A stretch of 64,000 nt of DNA from Ipomoea triloba (lineage: Eukaryota > Streptophyta > Magnoliopsida > Solanales > Convolvulaceae), in the NCBI RefSeq assembly GCF_003576645.1, contig NC_044918.1:26539307-26603306 (forward strand), given 5' to 3'. Below, piece by piece: positions 1 to 11,489 of the stretch; position 1 is the stretch's first letter, and each line of letters opens with the position of its first letter. The position numbers and the translations under genes are program-made. The notes under the pieces were generated by a model that searched no databases, was not told the DNA's origin, and saw only the letters and a program-made list of their open reading frames with translations.

Positions 1-155
1 TTATAGCTTTTCAGTTTTCAGTTACTTTTCAGCTTTCAGCTACCTTTTTAGTTTGGTTTGTCAAACATAGCCCACACACTAAGCCTTTATGGCCCAAACT
101 TACCCATCAAAAATTAAATTTATTAATCACATTAACAAATCAATTTAAATATATA

Positions 156-640
156 CACTATTACAAATAAGACTTTTAACGTCAATTTTTGACACTTTTA
201 ACGTCGATTTTCTTTCGACGTCGTTATTCCAGACGTAGTACTATAGAACTAACATCGTATAATATCTACAACGTCAAAAACCGACGTTGTATATTTTTAA
301 AAAAATTAAAAAATAACATATGATGTCGGTTAAATACTAAAAATCGACGACGTTTGGTTATTATTATTTCTTTCTAAAAAATTAAACGACGTCGGTTAAT
401 AGCATTTAACCGACGTCGTATATTTTTTTTAAAAAAAATAAATAGCATACGATGTCGGTTAATAGCATTTAACCGGCGTCGTATGGTATTTTCTATTTAA
501 AAAAATACGATGTCGGTTAAATGCTATTAACCGACGTCGTTTAATTTAAAAATAAAAAATAAAACTATACGCCGTCGGTTAATAGCATTTAACCGACATC
601 GTATGCTATTTTTAATTTTTTTTTAAAAATAAACGACGTT
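156..640. mobile_element. CACTA transposon terminal region (fragment)
   Basis: A terminus of the form CACTATTACAAATAAG starts at 156 and is followed by about 450 bp of short inverted units built on ACGTCGGTTAA / TTAACCGACGTCGT separated by A/T runs. CACTA elements typically have a CACTA-type end followed by such subterminal repeats. The same motif recurs next to a clearer CACTA end at 17575, so the two are probably one family. No transposase and no opposite end is visible; the element is cut off near 640. Confidence 0.5.
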
Positions 641-645
641 AAGGC

Positions 646-1100
646 GGAAGACATGGCAAAGTTGAACGAAGACCAAGAGGACGTTAAAGCCGAATCATGG
701 AAGGGCTCGTCTCTTGATGAACAAGAAGACCGAATGGTTAAGGAAAATCATTTGAGGAGAATTTTCGGAGAATGATAAAGTCAATCATTCTTATGAGCAT
801 TTAAGACACGAGTCATTAATCACTCGTAGGGACAAGCTAGAAGACATTCTCTGAGCTTCCCTCTATCTGAGACCTTAAAATTGTGGATGATCAACCTTGG
901 ACTATTAAGTCCTAAGAACTAATCCCAATGAGCATTTAATGACATGTCCTTTAGTGTAAGACAAAGAGACAAATTGAATGGTTAACTCGAATGGTTGTCC
1001 TTACTGAAATTGAATGTCCTTTAATGAATGGTTAACTCTTACCTTTCGAGTTACTTCTTTGAACGTTAACCTTATGTAACCTTTCATACTCGAATGGTTG
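646..1100. mobile_element. Diverged LTR-like fragment
   Basis: This stretch shares several blocks in the same order with 54890-55140, for example a CATGGAAGGGC block, a GATAA(A/G)GTCAATCATTCT block and AGACATTCTCTGA. The downstream copy sits in a long LTR that starts TGTTAGGAACC, so this is probably an old piece of a related LTR. Boundaries are not visible and nothing codes. The following stretch 1100-1639 is unassigned AT-rich DNA with short repeats of TTCGA-type words. Confidence 0.35.
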
Positions 1101-1639
1101 TCCTTACTATTCGAGTACTATTCTAAGTCCCTTACATTCGGTAGGTAGGTTCTTCCATTCTTTGACCTTTGTTACCTTCCAATCTTCTACTCTTCGATTC
1201 TTGACTTTTTGATCCTTGAACTCTTCGATCCTTCCTCTTGTAGACTATCTGACTATCCGATATGTAACTATTCGAGTTACAATTTAGACTATTCGAATAG
1301 AGTGAACAAAGTTCCTATGTCTAAGAAAATAAAATGAATTGGGGACTAAAATTTTGTAAGTCTTTTGATATCATCAAAATCTAAACACTTGTTCCTAATA
1401 ATGGCCAATATCCAACTACCCCTTATTAGGTGTCCCACTATCCCTTATTTGGTGTTTCTTATGTAGGTATAGTTATACTCTGATGTATATATATACACAT
1501 AGTTATCAATGAAAAGTCGAGACTTACATTTTTCTCCAGTCTCTCTCTACTTTACCTTTATCTCTTGCTCAGTATTACTTTGGTCTGAATCTTTGCAATA
1601 ATTGCATTATCTTCTTAGAGGTCAAAACTCCGTTGTTAT

Positions 1640-2420
1640 ACTATGGACCATGGTTCGAAAACATCCCTGTTTTTTTAAGTAAAGAAACGACAACCATTAA
1701 TTTTTAACAAATTTGGTATTTTTTGTGTGTTCAAAACAAAATGAGACTACAGTTTATCTAAATTGAAACTGGATAATTTGTCTAGCATATTGTGTTTATA
1801 TTATCAAATGAAACTGTAATTGAATTAAAATGATACTTTAGTTGTGTTGAAATGGCATTGCATTATGTATAAAAGGAAACTGAATAACATGTCCCACATA
1901 TTGAGTGTATATAAAACTGTAGTCGAATTGAAATGATACTTTAGTTTTGCTGAAATGAAACTATAGTATGTATAAAAAGAAACTGAATAACATGTCTCAC
2001 ATATTGAGTGTATATTGTCAAATGAAACTGTAGTTATATCAAAATGATACTTTAATTGTGTTGTAATGAAACAACAATGTATATAAAATGAAACTGAATA
2101 ACAGCTTCACATATTTGAATGTATATTGCCCAATGAAACCGTAGTTAAATTATAATTATAATTTAGTGGTGTTGTAATAAGACTATAATGTGTATAAAAT
2201 GAAATTCAATAATAGGTCTCACTATAATAAGACTACTGTATGTATAATGTCAAATGAAATTGTAGTTGAAATAAAATGAAACTTTAGTTATGCTGAAATG
2301 AAACTACAATGTATATAAAATGAAACTGAATATATTATACAAATATAACTAATTACACGAAACATGTGCCGTTTCTTTTAATTAAAAGAAACGATACCGT
2401 TTTGGACCATGGTCTATAGT
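1640..2420. mobile_element. Short inverted-repeat element with internal tandem repeats, copy 1
   Basis: The left end ACTATGGACCATGGTTCGAA and the reverse complement of the right end (ACTATAGACCATGGTCCAAA, ending at 2420) match almost base for base. The interior is about five degenerate repeats of roughly 120 bp built on words such as AAATGAAACTGTAGTTG and AACATGTCTCACATATTGAG. Both shoulders also carry a small hairpin of the form TTTCTTT..AAAGAAACG. There is no coding capacity, so it is best described as a MITE-like element. The superfamily is unclear because I see no convincing target duplication. Confidence 0.5.
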
Positions 2421-2462
2421 AAAATTTGCCAATAGTTATTATGTCGATTGTGGTCCACATAG

Positions 2463-2779
2463 TTGTGTGGACCATGATCCAATATACATTTTTATAACTC
2501 ATAATGTACATTAATCTAACACATAAAGTACATTATTCGAAAACATAATGTACATTATCTGACCTAGAAGTTTATTATTATAACTCATAATGTACGTTAT
2601 TCTAACACATAAAATACATTATTCTAACACATAATGTACATTATTCTAACACATAATGTACATTATCTTAACTCAGAAGTTTCATTATTTTGAACACATA
2701 ATGTACATTATTCTAATACATAATGTACATTATTCTAACTCATAAAATTCAATGATGTCGTTTTGGACCGTGGCCTACA
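2463..2779. repeat. Related inverted-repeat unit with 22-bp tandem array
   Basis: This unit begins with TGTGGACCATGATCC and ends with GATGTCGTTTTGGACCGTGG, the same kind of ends as the flanking copies. Its inside is an array of ATAATGTACATTATTCTAAC-like units instead of the ATGAAACTGTAG array. It looks like a relative with a different interior, or an internally rearranged copy. Confidence 0.4.
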
Positions 2780-2874
2780 CAATAATTTGCAAAAATTTGC
2801 CGGTCAGAACTAAAACAGGCCAAACTTACAACATAAACAAATTATTTAGGAGGTAGCATAGAAGAGGTTGTTAT

Positions 2875-3691
2875 ACTGTGGACCATGGTCCGAAAACGAC
2901 GTCGTTTCTTTAAGTAAAGAAACGGAAACGGAAGCCATTACATTTTAACAAATCTTGTATTTTTTGTGTGTTCATAACAAAATGAAACTACAGTGTATCT
3001 AAAATGAAACGGTGTCGCATGTTGTGTTTATATTATCAAATGAAACTGTAATTGAATTGAAATGGTATTTTAGTTGTGTTGATATGAAACTGCAGTATGT
3101 ATAAAATGAAACTGAATAAAATGTCTCACATATTGAGTGTATATTGTCAAATAGAAGTGTAGTTTAATAGAAATGATACTTTATTTTTGCTGAAATGAAA
3201 CTACAGTATGAATAAAAAGAAATTAAATAACATGTCTCACATATTGAGTGCATATTATCAAATGAAACTGTAGTTATATCGAAATGATATTGTATATAGT
3301 TATGTTGTAATGAAATTACAATGCATATAAAATGAAACTGAATAACAGTTTCACATATTTGAGTGTATATTGTCCAATGAAACCGTAGTTGAATTCGAAT
3401 TATAATTTAGTGGTATTGTAAATAGACAACAATGTCTATAAATTGAATTTCAATAACATGTCTCACTATAATAAGACTATTGTATGTAATGTTGAATGAT
3501 ATGAAACTGTAGTTGAAACAAAATAAAACTACAATTGTGCTGAAATGAAACTGCAATGTATATAAAATAAAACTGAATATGTTAAACAAGCATAACTAAC
3601 TACGTAGAACGAGTGCCGTTTCTTTTCATTAAAAGAAACGACACCGTTTTGAACCATGGTCCACAATGATGTGTGAACGATGGTCCACAAT
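2875..3691. mobile_element. Short inverted-repeat element with internal tandem repeats, copy 2
   Basis: A second full-size copy of the 1640-2420 element: left end ACTGTGGACCATGGTCCGAA with GACGTCGTTTCTTTAAG behind it, the same ATGAAACTGTAGTT array inside, and the mirror shoulder (CGTTTCTTTTCATTAAAAG) near 3615-3655. It ends in two GGACCATGG-like boxes close to 3690. It is non-coding; the short ORFs inside are products of the array. Confidence 0.5.
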
Positions 3692-4491
3692 AAAATTTTC
3701 CACAGAAGAGTGCAGCACAATCACTGTATATTGCCACAGAATTCATGACCATAATGTACAAAATGCATGACCATAATGTATAGAAAATGATAACAGCAGA
3801 TACAGAAACTCATCACAAGAAACACATAACTCATCTTACACTACTCCAGTGATTAACATACAGAATTCATCACCATAACGTACATAAAATGATAATACGA
3901 AATACAGAAACTTATCACATGAATACAACAACCCTAATCACAAATACACAACACCTCCAATACAAACACAATAACACTAAATTTTCAACAACAATCATAG
4001 AATTGCTCTCAAATAATTGAATCAACGAATATCACATACGAATTCAATTATTTGCATCAACAACGAAAACAAAAACAAGCGAAAATCAATAACAAAAACC
4101 TGGAGTATAATCATTTGTCACTGCCAATCCAATCGGAGCATTACCGTCGTCTGTCACTGCCAATCCAATCGGAGCATTACCGTCGTCTGTCACTGCCAAT
4201 TCCTGCTGCGCAATCACCTCATCTATATCACAATGTTTGAAAATCCACGAGATATGAAAGAGAGAGCAAATCGCGAATATCAGATCGAGAGAGAAAATCG
4301 CCAATTTGAACAAAGCACGAAGGGAACTGCTATTTTTTTAGAAGTAAACATATGAACGGCAAGAAACGAAAAATTGAATTACCAAAAAAAAAAGTGTTAA
4401 GCAATAGCAATGAAACAACGTCGCATTGTGGACCCTGATCCACGATATAAATTGCCCATAAGAGTGCAGGCACAAACACTGTATATTGTTA
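3680..4491. repeat. Segment bounded by a 56-bp direct repeat
   Basis: The sequence at 3680-3735 (TGGTCCACAATAAAATTTTC, then AGAGTGCAG and CACTGTATATTG) recurs in diverged form at 4434-4491. The 700 bp between is AT-rich with repeated words (CATAATGTACA, CAGAAACTCATCACA) and the minisatellite at 4118. This looks like a local duplication, or an insertion whose flank was copied. No credible gene is seen: the ORF across it is low complexity. Confidence 0.35.
4118..4203. repeat. 36-bp minisatellite, 2.4 copies
   Basis: A unit beginning TCACTGCCAATCCAATCGGA starts at 4118, 4154 and 4190, with a period of exactly 36 bp; the first two copies are identical and the third is partial. Because 36 is a multiple of three, all frames stay open across it and give repetitive spurious ORFs on both strands. 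Confidence 0.85.
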
Positions 4492-4560
4492 CGGGCCGGA
4501 CCCCATTTGGCCCAATTAAGTGGCCCGTTGAATTGGAGAGTGGGAGTGTGGGACAAATCG
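4490..4560 (+). promoter_or_regulatory. Possible MTERF6 promoter with GGCCCA boxes
   Basis: GGCCCA occurs at 4509-4514, with a further GGCCC core at about 4522, upstream of a GC-richer stretch (4620-4800). GGCCCA/TGGGCC (site II) boxes are known to be common in promoters of plant nuclear genes for organelle proteins, which fits the mTERF gene downstream. The transcription start is not visible; this is an inference from motif and position. Confidence 0.35.
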
Positions 4561-6095
4561 ACAAGATTAGCAAAGAAAGTGGCAGAGGAGTAGAGGATAA
4601 CGATAGTGAAAATCGAAGAGCGGGCACCTGTAGTCTTGGCTGTCTTGCACTTCTAAATCTCCACTCTCGGCCACTGGCGTTTCCATAGCAGCATTACGGC
4701 AGCACGGGATTCCACAGTGGCACCGCTCCACTGCAACAAGACCGTCGTTGCCACAGCGGCACCGCACTCTGCGTCTCTGGTTTTCCCCTCATCTCATTGC
4801 TTGTTGCGTCTCCGGTTTTTCTCAGATTCGAAAAATTACCATTTTTTCTTTGCTGTTTCTGCATATACTTTACTTTGTTTATGCTTCTAGGCGTGGTTGC
4901 AATTGTAATATCCAAACTTCATTCAAACAAGCAACCTTCTAGTTTTGAAATTTCGGCATAGTTATAGTTAATAATTAATTAATCACCTTAATACTGGGTA
5001 AACTCTCAGTTTAATGGTTTGGTGAGCCTAATGATGGCTGCGCAGACTCAACTTCACACAAAGAAGTAAAGAACATTCAGGTGCCCACCATGATACTTCT
5101 AACAAAGTGAATGAATTGTTCTCATTGACGAAGACTGTGCATCTTTTTACAGCTCTTATTCTAATGCTTTTGTACAAAAATAAATAAATCATCAAGTGTA
5201 ATAACTTTCAAAACTCACTATCCATTTTAAGGTGTAAGGCTACTGTCCCCTTGAAATTTGGATTTTGAATGGTTCAAACAGTTTATTGCTTTGAACTATT
5301 TGAAATTTGGAGTTTGGATGGTTTGAACAGTAGTTTTATATTTTATTTTGGACTTTAAAAGTTTTTTAGTTTTTACTATTTATGCTTGAATACATCAGTT
5401 TATAATTTAATAGCAAATTTATGAAGCTACAGTTCAAATTCGAGCTCAATTTGAGTCAACTGAATCGAGCTTGAGCATTATAAAAATTAGCGAGCTGAAC
5501 TTGAGCCAAAATTTTAAAGCTTGATCAGCTCTAACTCAAACTTGTGCCACTATAAATATTTCGAGCTTGAGCTTGAGCTAGCCTAGGTTCAAGTTTGGCT
5601 CAGCTCATTTCCACCCATAGATTTCTGTTGCTAGATAATAGGAATTGTATAGCATTTAAAGCCATTGCATTGTTTCAGAGTTCTTATAGAGATGTTGGGA
5701 TTTGAGAAGATCTAAAAATAGTTGCTCCCTTTTAGTGATGATATTTCAAGTAGCATAGAATTTTTGTGGTTGATATTGTCATTATGTAAGTAAATGGCTC
5801 TTGTTTAGAGTAAGACTCTGTTTTAGACGTCAACTCTAATCACTAGATGCTGTTTGGTTACACCATTTGGAGGATTTGTGTATGTTTTCTTGTTCTGTTT
5901 TGATACTAGATAGGTTGATATCTGTACATTGCATCTTTGCCGGATAGATGTTGTAGACCAGTTTTTTATTAGGTTGCATCTTCTGGCACTTATCAATAAA
6001 TTTTACTTGTGAAAAAATGTTGCTTTATTATCGCCACAATTTCCTCTATTTCGTAATTTGGTTTCCTAAACTTCTCTGAATTATTTTCAGGAAAT
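4561..6095 (+). other. Presumed 5' UTR and leader intron of the mTERF gene
   Basis: No protein is encoded here. The sequence ends TTATTTTCAG at 6090, a good splice acceptor, and only five bases (GAAAT) separate it from the ATG at 6096. The transcript therefore most likely starts upstream (perhaps 4620-4900) and loses an intron of about 1 kb. A stretch at 5440-5620 is rich in GAGCTTGAGC-like words, resembling the hAT-like element at 23825 in composition. Confidence 0.45.
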
Positions 6096-7082
6096 ATGGA
6101 AACTACAAGCAGCCACAGTTCTGGCATTATGTGGTTCTTCAAAGATAGAGGTTTTGATGATAAAAGTATTCATGAAATGTTCCAGAAGTGCAGGCGTCTT
6201 GAGGGCATGCAGAGACAAAATGCCTCGGAAAATTGGGATTACTTGAAAAGTATAGGCATCAAGGAGAGGAAACTTCCTTCCATTATTCGAAAGTGCCCCA
6301 AGATCCTTACTCTGGGCTTGCATGAGAAACTGGTTCCAATGGTGCAGTGTCTTGCAACATTGGGAACAAAACCTGATGAGGTAGCTTCTGCCATAACTAA
6401 ATTTCCTCACATACTCTCTCACAGTGTTGAAGAGAAACTCTGCCCACTGCTTGCTTTCTTTGAAGCTCTTGGTATTACTGAGAAGCAAATCGGCAAGATG
6501 ATACTGATAAACCCCAGAATTATCAGCTACAGCATTGAATCCAAGATTTCACAAATTGTGGATTTTCTTTCCAATCTGGGCCTATCCAAGGAAGGGATGG
6601 TTGGAAAAGTACTGGTGAAGCACCCATCTATAATGGGTTATAGTGTCGATAAGAGGCTGCGTCCCACTTCTGACTTCTTGAAGTCGTTGGGTCTAACAGA
6701 ACATGATCTGCAAAGAGTGATTATTAACTTCCCTGCAATTTTGTGCCGAGATGTGAATAAGATCTTGAAGCCCAATATCTCATACTTGAGATCATGCGGA
6801 TTTGAAGCCAGTCAGATTGCAGCTTTAGTGACCCATTATCCCCCTGTTCTGATTAAGAGTATCAACAATTCTCTACAACCGCGGATTAGGTTTTTGGTAG
6901 ATGTGATGGGCAGACGAATCGATGAGGTTGCAGATTATCCAGACTACTTTAGGCATGGCTTGAAGAAAACATTAGAATTGAGACAAAAAGTTTTGACACA
7001 GAAGAACATAGACTGTAGCCTGAGTGAGATGCTGGACTGTAATGACAAGAAATTCCTTTCTAAGTTTGGTTTAGTTGAGTAA
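6096..7082 (+). CDS. MTERF6: mTERF-domain protein, MTERF6/PDE191 type
   Basis: The 328-residue product is an all-helical mTERF protein that would bind nucleic acid in an organelle. At least seven mTERF motifs are visible, each with the conserved proline near its middle: CPKIL (about residue 65), FPHIL (about 102), NPRII (about 137), HPSIM (about 173), FPAIL, YPPVL and DYPDYF. The start MWFFKDRGFDD and the C-terminal block IDCSLSEMLDCNDKKFLSKFG are as in Arabidopsis MTERF6 (PDE191), a chloroplast factor linked to maturation of a plastid tRNA-Ile transcript. Its length is close to that family's (about 330). No typical transit peptide is obvious, as in the Arabidopsis protein as I recall it. The ATG is the first codon after a splice acceptor. 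Assignment to the mTERF family is firm; orthology to MTERF6 is from remembered similarity. Confidence 0.9.
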   Translation: METTSSHSSGIMWFFKDRGFDDKSIHEMFQKCRRLEGMQRQNASENWDYLKSIGIKERKLPSIIRKCPKILTLGLHEKLVPMVQCLATLGTKPDEVASAITKFPHILSHSVEEKLCPLLAFFEALGITEKQIGKMILINPRIISYSIESKISQIVDFLSNLGLSKEGMVGKVLVKHPSIMGYSVDKRLRPTSDFLKSLGLTEHDLQRVIINFPAILCRDVNKILKPNISYLRSCGFEASQIAALVTHYPPVLIKSINNSLQPRIRFLVDVMGRRIDEVADYPDYFRHGLKKTLELRQKVLTQKNIDCSLSEMLDCNDKKFLSKFGLVE

Positions 7083-8437
7083 ATTTCCCAGGCTCTTCTT
7101 GTGATTGCCCTCCCTAGTCTCGGTTCATTTTTAACCCAGTTGTACAATATCTGCTAGTATTTATTTTGTACTTTTCAAACAAAACCATTATGGATTAGGT
7201 TTCTGCATCAATTGCTACATTTTTTTATTTTCTTATTGTTGAGCTCTTGAGCTTGAGGTTATGTATCTGTTTAGTAAAAGTGTAGAACTTATCTGTGGTT
7301 TAGAATAAAATAGGCAGTAATCCACACAAGTACGTTAGTAATGTGATGTTTTTACTTTTTAGGGTGTAATAACTTCAATCCATTTGGCTTCAAATTAGTT
7401 TCGAAAAGTTCTATCAATGCTTTGTTGTATGACTAATACTATAGGAATTTTTAATTTTTACATGATGCTTACATTTCAGACGATCAGCTATTCTATTCCA
7501 AATTTGAAATTTCAAAAAATTCAACATTCCAAGTCTAACACTCCAATACAAAATTCAAAAGTTTCTAATCAACCTAAAAAAAAAAAAAAGAAAAAAAAGT
7601 CAAACATAACAAAAAATGGCATGCAAAATATCAAAATCATTCATAATCTATAAACACTATCAATCAATCCATAAAGCCTTTCCTCATTCTCGTAAACCTC
7701 GTTCATCATTGATCTGTACCGTATATAGGAAAAATAAATTAATAAAACAATAAATCAAGGTACAAATCTTAAAAGTTCAAATTTCATAAGTTATTAATTA
7801 TTTAAGTACATTTGATTCCCTTGAGACTTGAAAGTGTAATAATTAATCAATCAATCAATTAAGCCTTGTTATTAATCAAGCCATCATTTTCAATATCTTG
7901 ATCATCTACATACAATTTATATTAAAAAAATCATTATCTTTATTAATAATAAGTTAATATCATTAGCTATTAAATAAGACATAAATAATACGGAGTAATA
8001 AATAATAGATTAATACCTTCATATGTAAATCTTTGCAATCAATTGTGAGTGCAAAATGTGTGCTTCAACATTTTTCAAGAGGAGGGAGGATCTATACTTA
8101 GTCAAAACTCGAGAACTAATACTAAGTGAGCTTTCACTAGCAACTATAGTGATCGGAATACACAATGTATCACAAGCCATTCTAGACAAACATGGAAACT
8201 GACAAAAATTGTAGTATGCGTGGGATGGAAAGCAAGTTGAGGAATGAAGATTCCTCGGGATATATCTCAAGGATGACAAATTGGAGTGGATAATGCGCGG
8301 TTGAGTACAAGTGAACACGAACCTACAAGAAGCTAGGTACAAATGTGTGCAAGAGCAATAGAGTATCACAAGTAACAAGGCAAACTAGAGAGCAAGTAGT
8401 AAAACAATCAACTAAGAGTTCAATGAAATGAAAGTGG
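7083..8437. other. 3' UTR and intergenic DNA
   Basis: The first 200-300 bp should be the mTERF 3' UTR; an AATAAAA stretch lies at about 7304. The rest is AT-rich, with a poly-A run at about 7578-7598 and TAAT-rich words at 7790-8010. No gene or element is recognisable between 7400 and 8437. Confidence 0.5.
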
Positions 8438-8620
8438 GAGCCAAAGACCTTGTGGTCTAGTGGCATCCGGTTGCACCCCCACATGGGAGGGGGTGGGTTT
8501 GAGCCTCAATGGATGCGATATTGGCTCTTTGTACTTCATTTGGTTGTGGATTAGATAAGAAGTACAATATGTGCTAATACCTTGCATATATGGTTGTGGA
8601 GGAAGGCTATAATATAGTCC
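8438..8620 (+). mobile_element. tRNA-derived SINE-like unit
   Basis: An A-box-like TGGTCTAGTGGC at 8452-8463 and a B-box-like GGTTTGAGCC at 8496-8505 are spaced about 33 bp apart, as in tRNA genes and tRNA-derived SINEs. The bases between do not fold as a functional tRNA (there is a C-rich/G-rich hairpin ACCCCCACATGGGAGGGGGT), and the downstream tail is unrelated to tRNA. The 3' end and target duplication are not clear. Confidence 0.5.
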
Positions 8621-8726
8621 CAATTCCTTGCAATTAACACTTGCAATTATAATCATAGAAGTACCATAACAAGTTCTAATCCAATTCCCTAAAAGAGAAA
8701 TACTTAGCTCAATCACAATTTCCATA

Positions 8727-9317
8727 TGATAGGGAATGGGTTAGAGGCTCGACACCTGGAGCTCCCTTGCTCGGAAGGGAGAAAGAGACGATCGAAGGGA
8801 ACGATAAGAAAGGCGAAAGAAAGGGTGATGGCATGTTGAGGACAATTTTGTGGAACACGTTCAAGGACGAGTTTGAGAATGAAAAGAATATGCTTAGTGG
8901 ACTCTCGAGTGATGAGTCGGTCTGGTCGACCCAGAGGCTGTGGCCGAGGTAGGAAATGTGGTCTGTGGAAGGCGGCTATGGGGTTTCCTAAAGGCGTTTT
9001 AGAAGGTTTGCTAAAGGCAAAGGCGGTTGGGAGCGGGAATCAGATGGAAGATATGGAAAGAAGGTTGAAATAGATTAAGGAAGTATCTAAATGTAATAAG
9101 GAAAGAAATCTCAACTTGTATATGGTAGCTTAGGGTTACCAAAGGCAGAAATCCCTCTTAACTTGTATAAATAGGGGTTTAAGGCCTTGAGAGAGGTTAA
9201 GAATTCATTATACAAAGAGGGCTGAAACGCTGCTCTACTTTCATCCCAAATACACTAAGTCGATTTTCCGGTAGTGTTGGCATGCTGTTCGACCATCCAT
9301 GGTTGATAAAACCAACA
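8727..9317 (+). repeat. 5' LTR of Ty3 Tat-lineage element
   Basis: The unit runs from TGATAGGGAATGGG to AAACCAACA. It is followed at once by a primer binding site, TGGCGCCGTTTGTGGGGA from 9319, the type used by Athila/Tat elements. A diverged second copy lies at 56025-56686 on the opposite strand with the same two ends, which fixes the boundaries. TATA-like sequence (TTGTATAAATAGG) lies at about 9163. No matching 3' LTR is present for this copy. Confidence 0.75.
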
Positions 9318-9399
9318 TTGGCGCCGTTTGTGGGGATCGATACGAAAATTTGTGTGGATCGAACTGACTGAGAAGGTGGAAAGTACGTAGCAATGGTGA

Positions 9400-11489
9400 C
9401 CACCAGGAGTCGTCAAGGTAGAACGCAACCTCAGGTACAAGCGAATGGTACTGTAGGGCAAACTGTTTTTCAGGGGAGGGACCTACGAGAGCAGTTATCC
9501 CAACCCCGTGCTGGTGATTTGTGAGAGTAGCTTAGTCGCCATAATTCTTGTGCTCAAAGTGAACAAGTGCGAGTAGAGGCCCCCGTCGTTGAGGAGGTCC
9601 GAGCTGAAGAGGTGTTTCCACCTCAGCCACCCGCGCCAGGAAGACCTGGAATTCTCGAAGCACTCACGAGAATGGCAGACTTGTACGAGCGAGAGTTTTT
9701 CAATCGTGAGAAGAGTGCGCCTCAGAGGGTTCAGCAGCAGTAGTCTCGGTCTGTTCGATCGGTGGAGCAAGAAAGGTCGGCTGCTTCGCGCCGATCTCCA
9801 GTTCGAGCTGGGTCGAGAAGCCCGCGTCAATCCACCTTAGATAGCTTGGGAAATCGAGATGTGTCGAGCGACAGAAATCTGAATGCAAATGAGGTACCAA
9901 GGGAGGTCACTCCTAACGAGCGTAGAAATAGGCGCGAGCGGAGGTACGAAGATGTTCAAAGACAGGTCGAGGAGCACTCAGTTCATGAGAGTAGTGGAGA
10001 ATCCCCGGCTGGTCGAGGACGAAAGCTGGATGAGGTCGTCGCGTTAGCTAGGCAAGTTCAGGATCTACAGGATCAAGTGAACAGAAGGACAGACAATGCT
10101 CGGTCTTTCCTAAGGGCATGTCCATTCTCTCAGTAGATCATGGCTTATAGGACCCTGGTGAAGTTCAAATTACCTAAGAATTTGACTTATGATGGAACGG
10201 GTGATCCCAAGGAGCATCTGATCAGTTTCCAGGCTCAGATGCAAATCCACGGAGCTGAAGTTCTTTTGATGTGTAAGGCCTTCCTAACTACTTTAATCGG
10301 CGCAGCACAAAGGTGGTGCATGAAGTTGCCCGAGCATTCAGTGAGCAGTTTCGAGCAGTTGGCTGAGCTTTTCTTAACCAATTACGCCGCCAATTTGCGA
10401 CCTAAGAAAAACTTCATGTATCTGTCTGGAATTAAGCAGGACCCTAACGAGCCACTTAGGTCGTTCCTGGCTAGATGGCGAAAGGAGGTTCAAGCGGTCG
10501 ACGACCTGGAAGATAACACGCTACTAATCTTGTTCATGGAGAACTTGAGGTTGGGTAAGGTGTATACCAACCTCCATACTGAGTGGTCGACCTCGTACGC
10601 TCATGCCATCCAAAGAGCCAACCGGCATGCTGACGCGAAGGACGCGATCAAGCAGAAAAAAATCCAAGGAGGAGGGTCGTCTTAACCCAAAAAGCCTTGT
10701 GTAGAGGAACAACGTTGGGGAAAGTTTGATAAGAGTCGGCTAGGTCGCCAAGAGACTGACCGGAACCCTAAAAGATCGGGTGTCCCACCGTTTCGCCAGC
10801 AATCGGTCGTGGTCCAAGAAGTTCATGCCCTACCTTCGCCACCCAAGGTGCGACCGGGTGATAAGCCCGAGACCGTGGGCCAAGGTTCGGGAAACGACAA
10901 GTATTGTCGGCTGCATCGCTCGACCACTCATTCAACAGAAGAGTGCGCTTTCATTAGGAGGGAAATGGAGGCTATTATCCAAAGTAGTGCGCCGGCTTCT
11001 CCTAACCAGATGCGTCAAGGTTTACCATGGCAGCACGGAAACCAAAGCCAGTCTGGGGAGGGTAATCGTGACAAAGGAAAGCAACCTGCTTCAGGGGACG
11101 AGGAAGCAAATTGGAAGCATAAGAATATCATTAATATGATTGTCGGAGGACCTGAAGGGAGGTGACTCGGCCGGGTCGAGGAACGCTTGGGCTCGGCAGC
11201 TCTATGTCGGAGCCGTGTATGGACGAGAAGTCAACGTGAAGAAGATATGCTGCGAACCCATTACTTTCACAGATGAAGACCTACCCTTAGGAGCCGGTCC
11301 TCATCGAGATGCTTTGGTTATAGCTATGGACATAGCCGGCACCGTCGTGAGACGGGTTACTGGACACGGGTAGCAGTGTCAATATACTATATTTAGACAC
11401 CTTCAATAAGTTGGGGCTGGATAGAGATGTTCTTAGACTGGTCATGACTCCCTTGGCGGGGTTCATGGGTGACTCGATTGAGGCGGAGG
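9400..11489 (+). pseudogene. Tat-lineage gag (broken)
   Basis: Reading-frame pieces at 9762-10136, 10140-10685, 10809-11165 and 11140-11373 add up to a Ty3-type Gag. The middle piece carries the retrotransposon Gag core (FKLPKNLTYDGTGDPKEH ... FLTTLIGAAQRW ... FEQLAELFLTNY ... EPLRSFLARWRKE). Around 10895-10945 a KYCRLHRSTTHSTEEC segment resembles the zinc-knuckle-like motif of this lineage. A stop between the first two pieces and later frameshifts show it is dead. It continues toward protease until the solo LTR that begins at 11490. Confidence 0.75.

Noticed and set aside
4118..4203. CRISPR-like direct repeats
   Set aside because: Units are contiguous without spacers and this is plant nuclear DNA.
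4017..4355. 112-codon ORF with CHCQSNRSITVV repeats
   Set aside because: It is the translation of the 36-bp minisatellite, which stays open in all frames because its period is a multiple of three.
8452..8505. Functional tRNA gene
   Set aside because: A and B boxes are present but the arms do not pair as a tRNA and the G/C hairpin between them is foreign; SINE-like is the better reading.
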